Made by a program: the position numbers and the translations under genes. Shown here in pieces: positions 61,381 through 64,000 of a stretch of 64,000 bases of DNA (its first letter is position 1; the number at the start of each line of letters is the position of its first letter). The stretch spans positions 1,282,072 through 1,346,071 of the forward strand of contig JACDOX010000024.1 in the NCBI GenBank assembly GCA_014549065.1, read 5' to 3'. The notes beneath the pieces were generated by a model. The model was given only the letters and a program-made list of their open reading frames with translations, ran no database searches and was not told where the DNA came from. The DNA comes from Cardinalis cardinalis (lineage: Eukaryota; Chordata; Aves; Passeriformes; Cardinalidae).

Positions 61381-63532
61381 GGCTTTAATTGTTACTGAAA
61401 CTGAGTCCCCAGAAGTTGAAAGCAATTACTTAAGGAGTGAATGAAGTCCAAATTGCCACCTACAGGGGATTTCTCATTTTGGAAAAATTTTTACTTTCAT
61501 CTTACTGAAAAAAAAGGAGATAATAATTTACTGAATACTTCAAAGGTAATACAACAGGGAATTATGTCACAGTTTCAGGTTATATTGTGTGCAGCTTATC
61601 TGTGTTTCTCAATTACTGAATAAAAAGGCAAGCTGTTCCTCATGCTGAAATTGCTGATTTCTGCAATATATTTTTTTTTGCATAGCCTGTGAAAGCCGTT
61701 CAAAAGGATTTTGGCTGATCTGTATTCTGTCATTAAAATATAAATATTTTGCAGGAGTGTTTCAATTTAAACAAAATAAGAGATTAAATAAAAGTTTTAA
61801 ATAAGATTTCATCATGTAATTTTTTTTTTAATATTGGTTACTGGCTCACTGACTGTACCAGAATATCTCCACTGAATAGCTGAAACTAACTGCTTTTTCT
61901 GAGATTCTTCATGGGCCCTAATCTGCTGAGTTCAGACACATAGTAATGTGAAGTAATACACCTTTAAAATGCAAAAAAAATCTTTCACATAAGGAAACTG
62001 CATTACCTGATGTACTCCTGTNTATTCTCACTATTTAAGTCATAAGTTTAAAGTACAGAGCTCACGGTTCATGTTCTTATTGTCACCTATCCACCTACAA
62101 AACAAAGCATTGTCTCAGCATCATCAAATTCCTGCTTAATTCTGCAGACGGGGTGCTCGTGTTTACTTTCATTTTAAATGTAGTACAGTGAACTTTATCA
62201 TGAAGGCATCATGACATAGTTAAAGAATGTCAAGAAAGGCAANTTTATCAATGTAAGCCATGTGATCTTATTTGATTGCCCTTAAAATAAAGTAAACAAT
62301 GAGATGTGCAATGGCTTCTATTNCACTTCTTACTATAAAGTGTGTAGGTAAGCATAACACATTTATCAAATTAGCTGAATTAAATGAACATACTGTCACA
62401 CAAACAGTTCTTATCTCAGTCTAACAATATTATATCAAAAAAACAGATTTCTAGCCCAGGGTTTTTGACTCCTTTTTGCCAGAGCTAATGGAGATGCTGT
62501 GTGCTCAAAGTTTCTCCTAGTTTTTGCAGATGTTTAACAAAAATATCACCTCTTTCTGCAAGCATTTCCTTGTACCAGATTTTGGAGCATCATGCTTAAA
62601 ACACTACTATGATAGGTATTTACTAAAACACTGATTTTTTTTTTTTTTTGTTGCCTGACAAAATTTGCTTTAAACATTAATTAAAATATATATTTTTGTG
62701 CATCATTGAGTATTTTTGGTTTGCTACAAGTAAATATCTATTTCAATGTTTACATNATCAAAGAAGTGTACTGTGGAATTTTATTTTTTTAGACCTGNGA
62801 AGATTCTTCTTGTGTATAGAGGTCTGAGTTACAGCCCTTTTTTTGTTCATACCAGTGAATTGCACTGCCCTTCCCATTATTAAATATTTCACTGAAGTAG
62901 CTCAGTCTAAAAATCTATGACATAATATAACTAAATGTCAGAGCTTCAATACTGAAAAAAGAGCAAAATTCAGCAGATGCCAGGATTTAATCCTGATGGA
63001 AGATGCCTACTGCATATCCCCAGGTTATTGCACAATGGGTGTTGACTACAAGACCCTGCTGTGAGCTGCCAGCACCAGAGACCCCCAGGGACCTAAGCAT
63101 GGTGCAGAGAATAAAGACAGTCTGTTCTGAGAGGGGTGCTCCTCTTAGAGAAAAATTTTGCAATTCCCCTGTTTTCTCTCTTGGTCAGCCAGTGAGTGCT
63201 GAAGAACCTCACTGTCAACAAGTGACTTTTTGTTGGTTGCAGGAGACAGAGACAGCCCCTGTTGATGCCTCTCAGCATCCTGACAGGGCATTGATTCTGC
63301 AGTGACTCAGAAGGAAATGTGTCACANAATGAGTCACCTGCATTGCCACTCACAACACCTCTGCTCCAGCAATTTTTGGTCTCCCGTGTAAGCTGACAGT
63401 GACCTCATCTTACTTCTGATTCCTTGGGACAGTGAAAGCAAGAGATGTTATCACCATGAGGGAAAATTATCATGGAAACTGCTCAGCTGTTACTCTGGAG
63501 TTTGACATCTGTAGTCCTTTTACTCGTCTTCC
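61381..63532. other. Unannotated A/T-rich sequence, no gene recognised
   Basis: 61460-62990 is mainly A/T-rich with short frames only. A T run lies near 62634-62649. A 100-codon + strand frame at 63003-63305 has no domain. No repeat family or RNA gene was recognised. Confidence 0.5.
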
Positions 63533-63586
63533 TTTTTTGTTTGTTTGTTTGTTTGTTTTGTTGTTGTTGTTTGTTTGTTTGTTTTT
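63533..63586. repeat. TTTG/TTG microsatellite
   Basis: Compound simple repeat: TTTG units, then TTG units (TTGTTGTTG), then TTTG units again. The open frames crossing it (63432-63671 and 63545-63790) encode Val/Cys/Leu/Phe-rich strings and are artefacts of the repeat. Confidence 0.95.
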
Positions 63587-64000
63587 GAGAAGCATGAACA
63601 ACTGCTCAGGTTTTCAAGAAATGAAAACTCAGGACAGCATTTTCAGTACACTGTGGCCACTATCTGTATAAGTATAAATATTACTTACGATAAATCATCG
63701 TACACTTTAGACTATGGATATCTAACTATGATCCGTAGCTGGATAAAAATTGTAAAATGTTTCCTTTTCTTTTTATTTTTTTTTTTTTAATCTATTAAAG
63801 GATTACTACAAGGAAGAATTGGTTCACTTACAAAGTAAACTGGAAATTTAAAAGGCTGAGCCATTACAGGAAGCAAAACGTGCCCCAAAGAAGCTACTCC
63901 TAAATAATACATACTCCTTCAGGGGAGGACCTAACACAATAAACAATCTCTCATTTTTTTCCATTTAGCTAAAGCTTTGAGTTTTACTTTTTAATTTTTT
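63587..64000. other. Unannotated A/T-rich end of window
   Basis: No gene recognised. A T13 run lies at 63776-63788, and the last bases are again T/A-rich. Confidence 0.5.

Noticed and set aside
63432..63790. Val/Cys/Phe-rich frames that look like membrane segments
   Set aside because: The hydrophobic string is produced by the TTTG/TTG microsatellite and T runs.

Overview
This window looks like gene-poor chromosomal DNA from a bird, most likely a songbird or close relative. The evidence is the repeat content. There are four CR1 retrotransposon fragments, including two of the typical 5'-truncated kind and one tail with the avian-type ATTCTGTG octamer repeat. There is also a solo endogenous-retrovirus LTR of a type I recognise as common in birds, and a second, inverted LTR-like segment. 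No bacterial, organellar or viral gene layout is present. Isolated single N characters occur throughout at roughly one per few hundred bases. They look like masked ambiguous or heterozygous positions rather than gaps. Bases 1-347 are a true assembly gap, followed by an almost pure A/T stretch that probably caused it.

Layout: 348-530 is A/T low complexity. 2000-2550 is a CR1 piece on the + strand, and 3787-4270 and 16547-16765 are CR1 3' ends on the - strand. 21654-22195 is a solo LTR with TG...CA ends and a 5-bp target-site duplication. 37802-37977 is the only segment I would defend as a possible coding exon: an open frame between a good splice acceptor with branch point and a good donor. 43641-43756 and 47078-47190 are diverged direct copies of an unnamed repeat, on either side of an LTR-like segment in reverse orientation (about 45808-46440). 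49727-49795 is a CR1 3' tail. 55934-55961 is a CA microsatellite. 60221-60279 is a short tandem/inverted repeat cluster. 61081-61380 is a CpG-rich patch containing a CTCF-like motif. 63533-63586 is a TTTG/TTG microsatellite.

Apart from the candidate exon, the many open frames of 60-196 codons show no domain, splice context or recognisable family. I treat them as chance. Several A/T-rich, repeat-free blocks carry homeodomain-, SOX- or POU-type sequence words and are candidate conserved non-coding elements, but only a cross-species alignment could show that. The best reading is an intergenic or long-intron region. If the exon is real, it belongs to a + strand gene whose other exons lie outside the window or were not recognisable. 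No tRNA, rRNA, CRISPR array or complete gene was seen.
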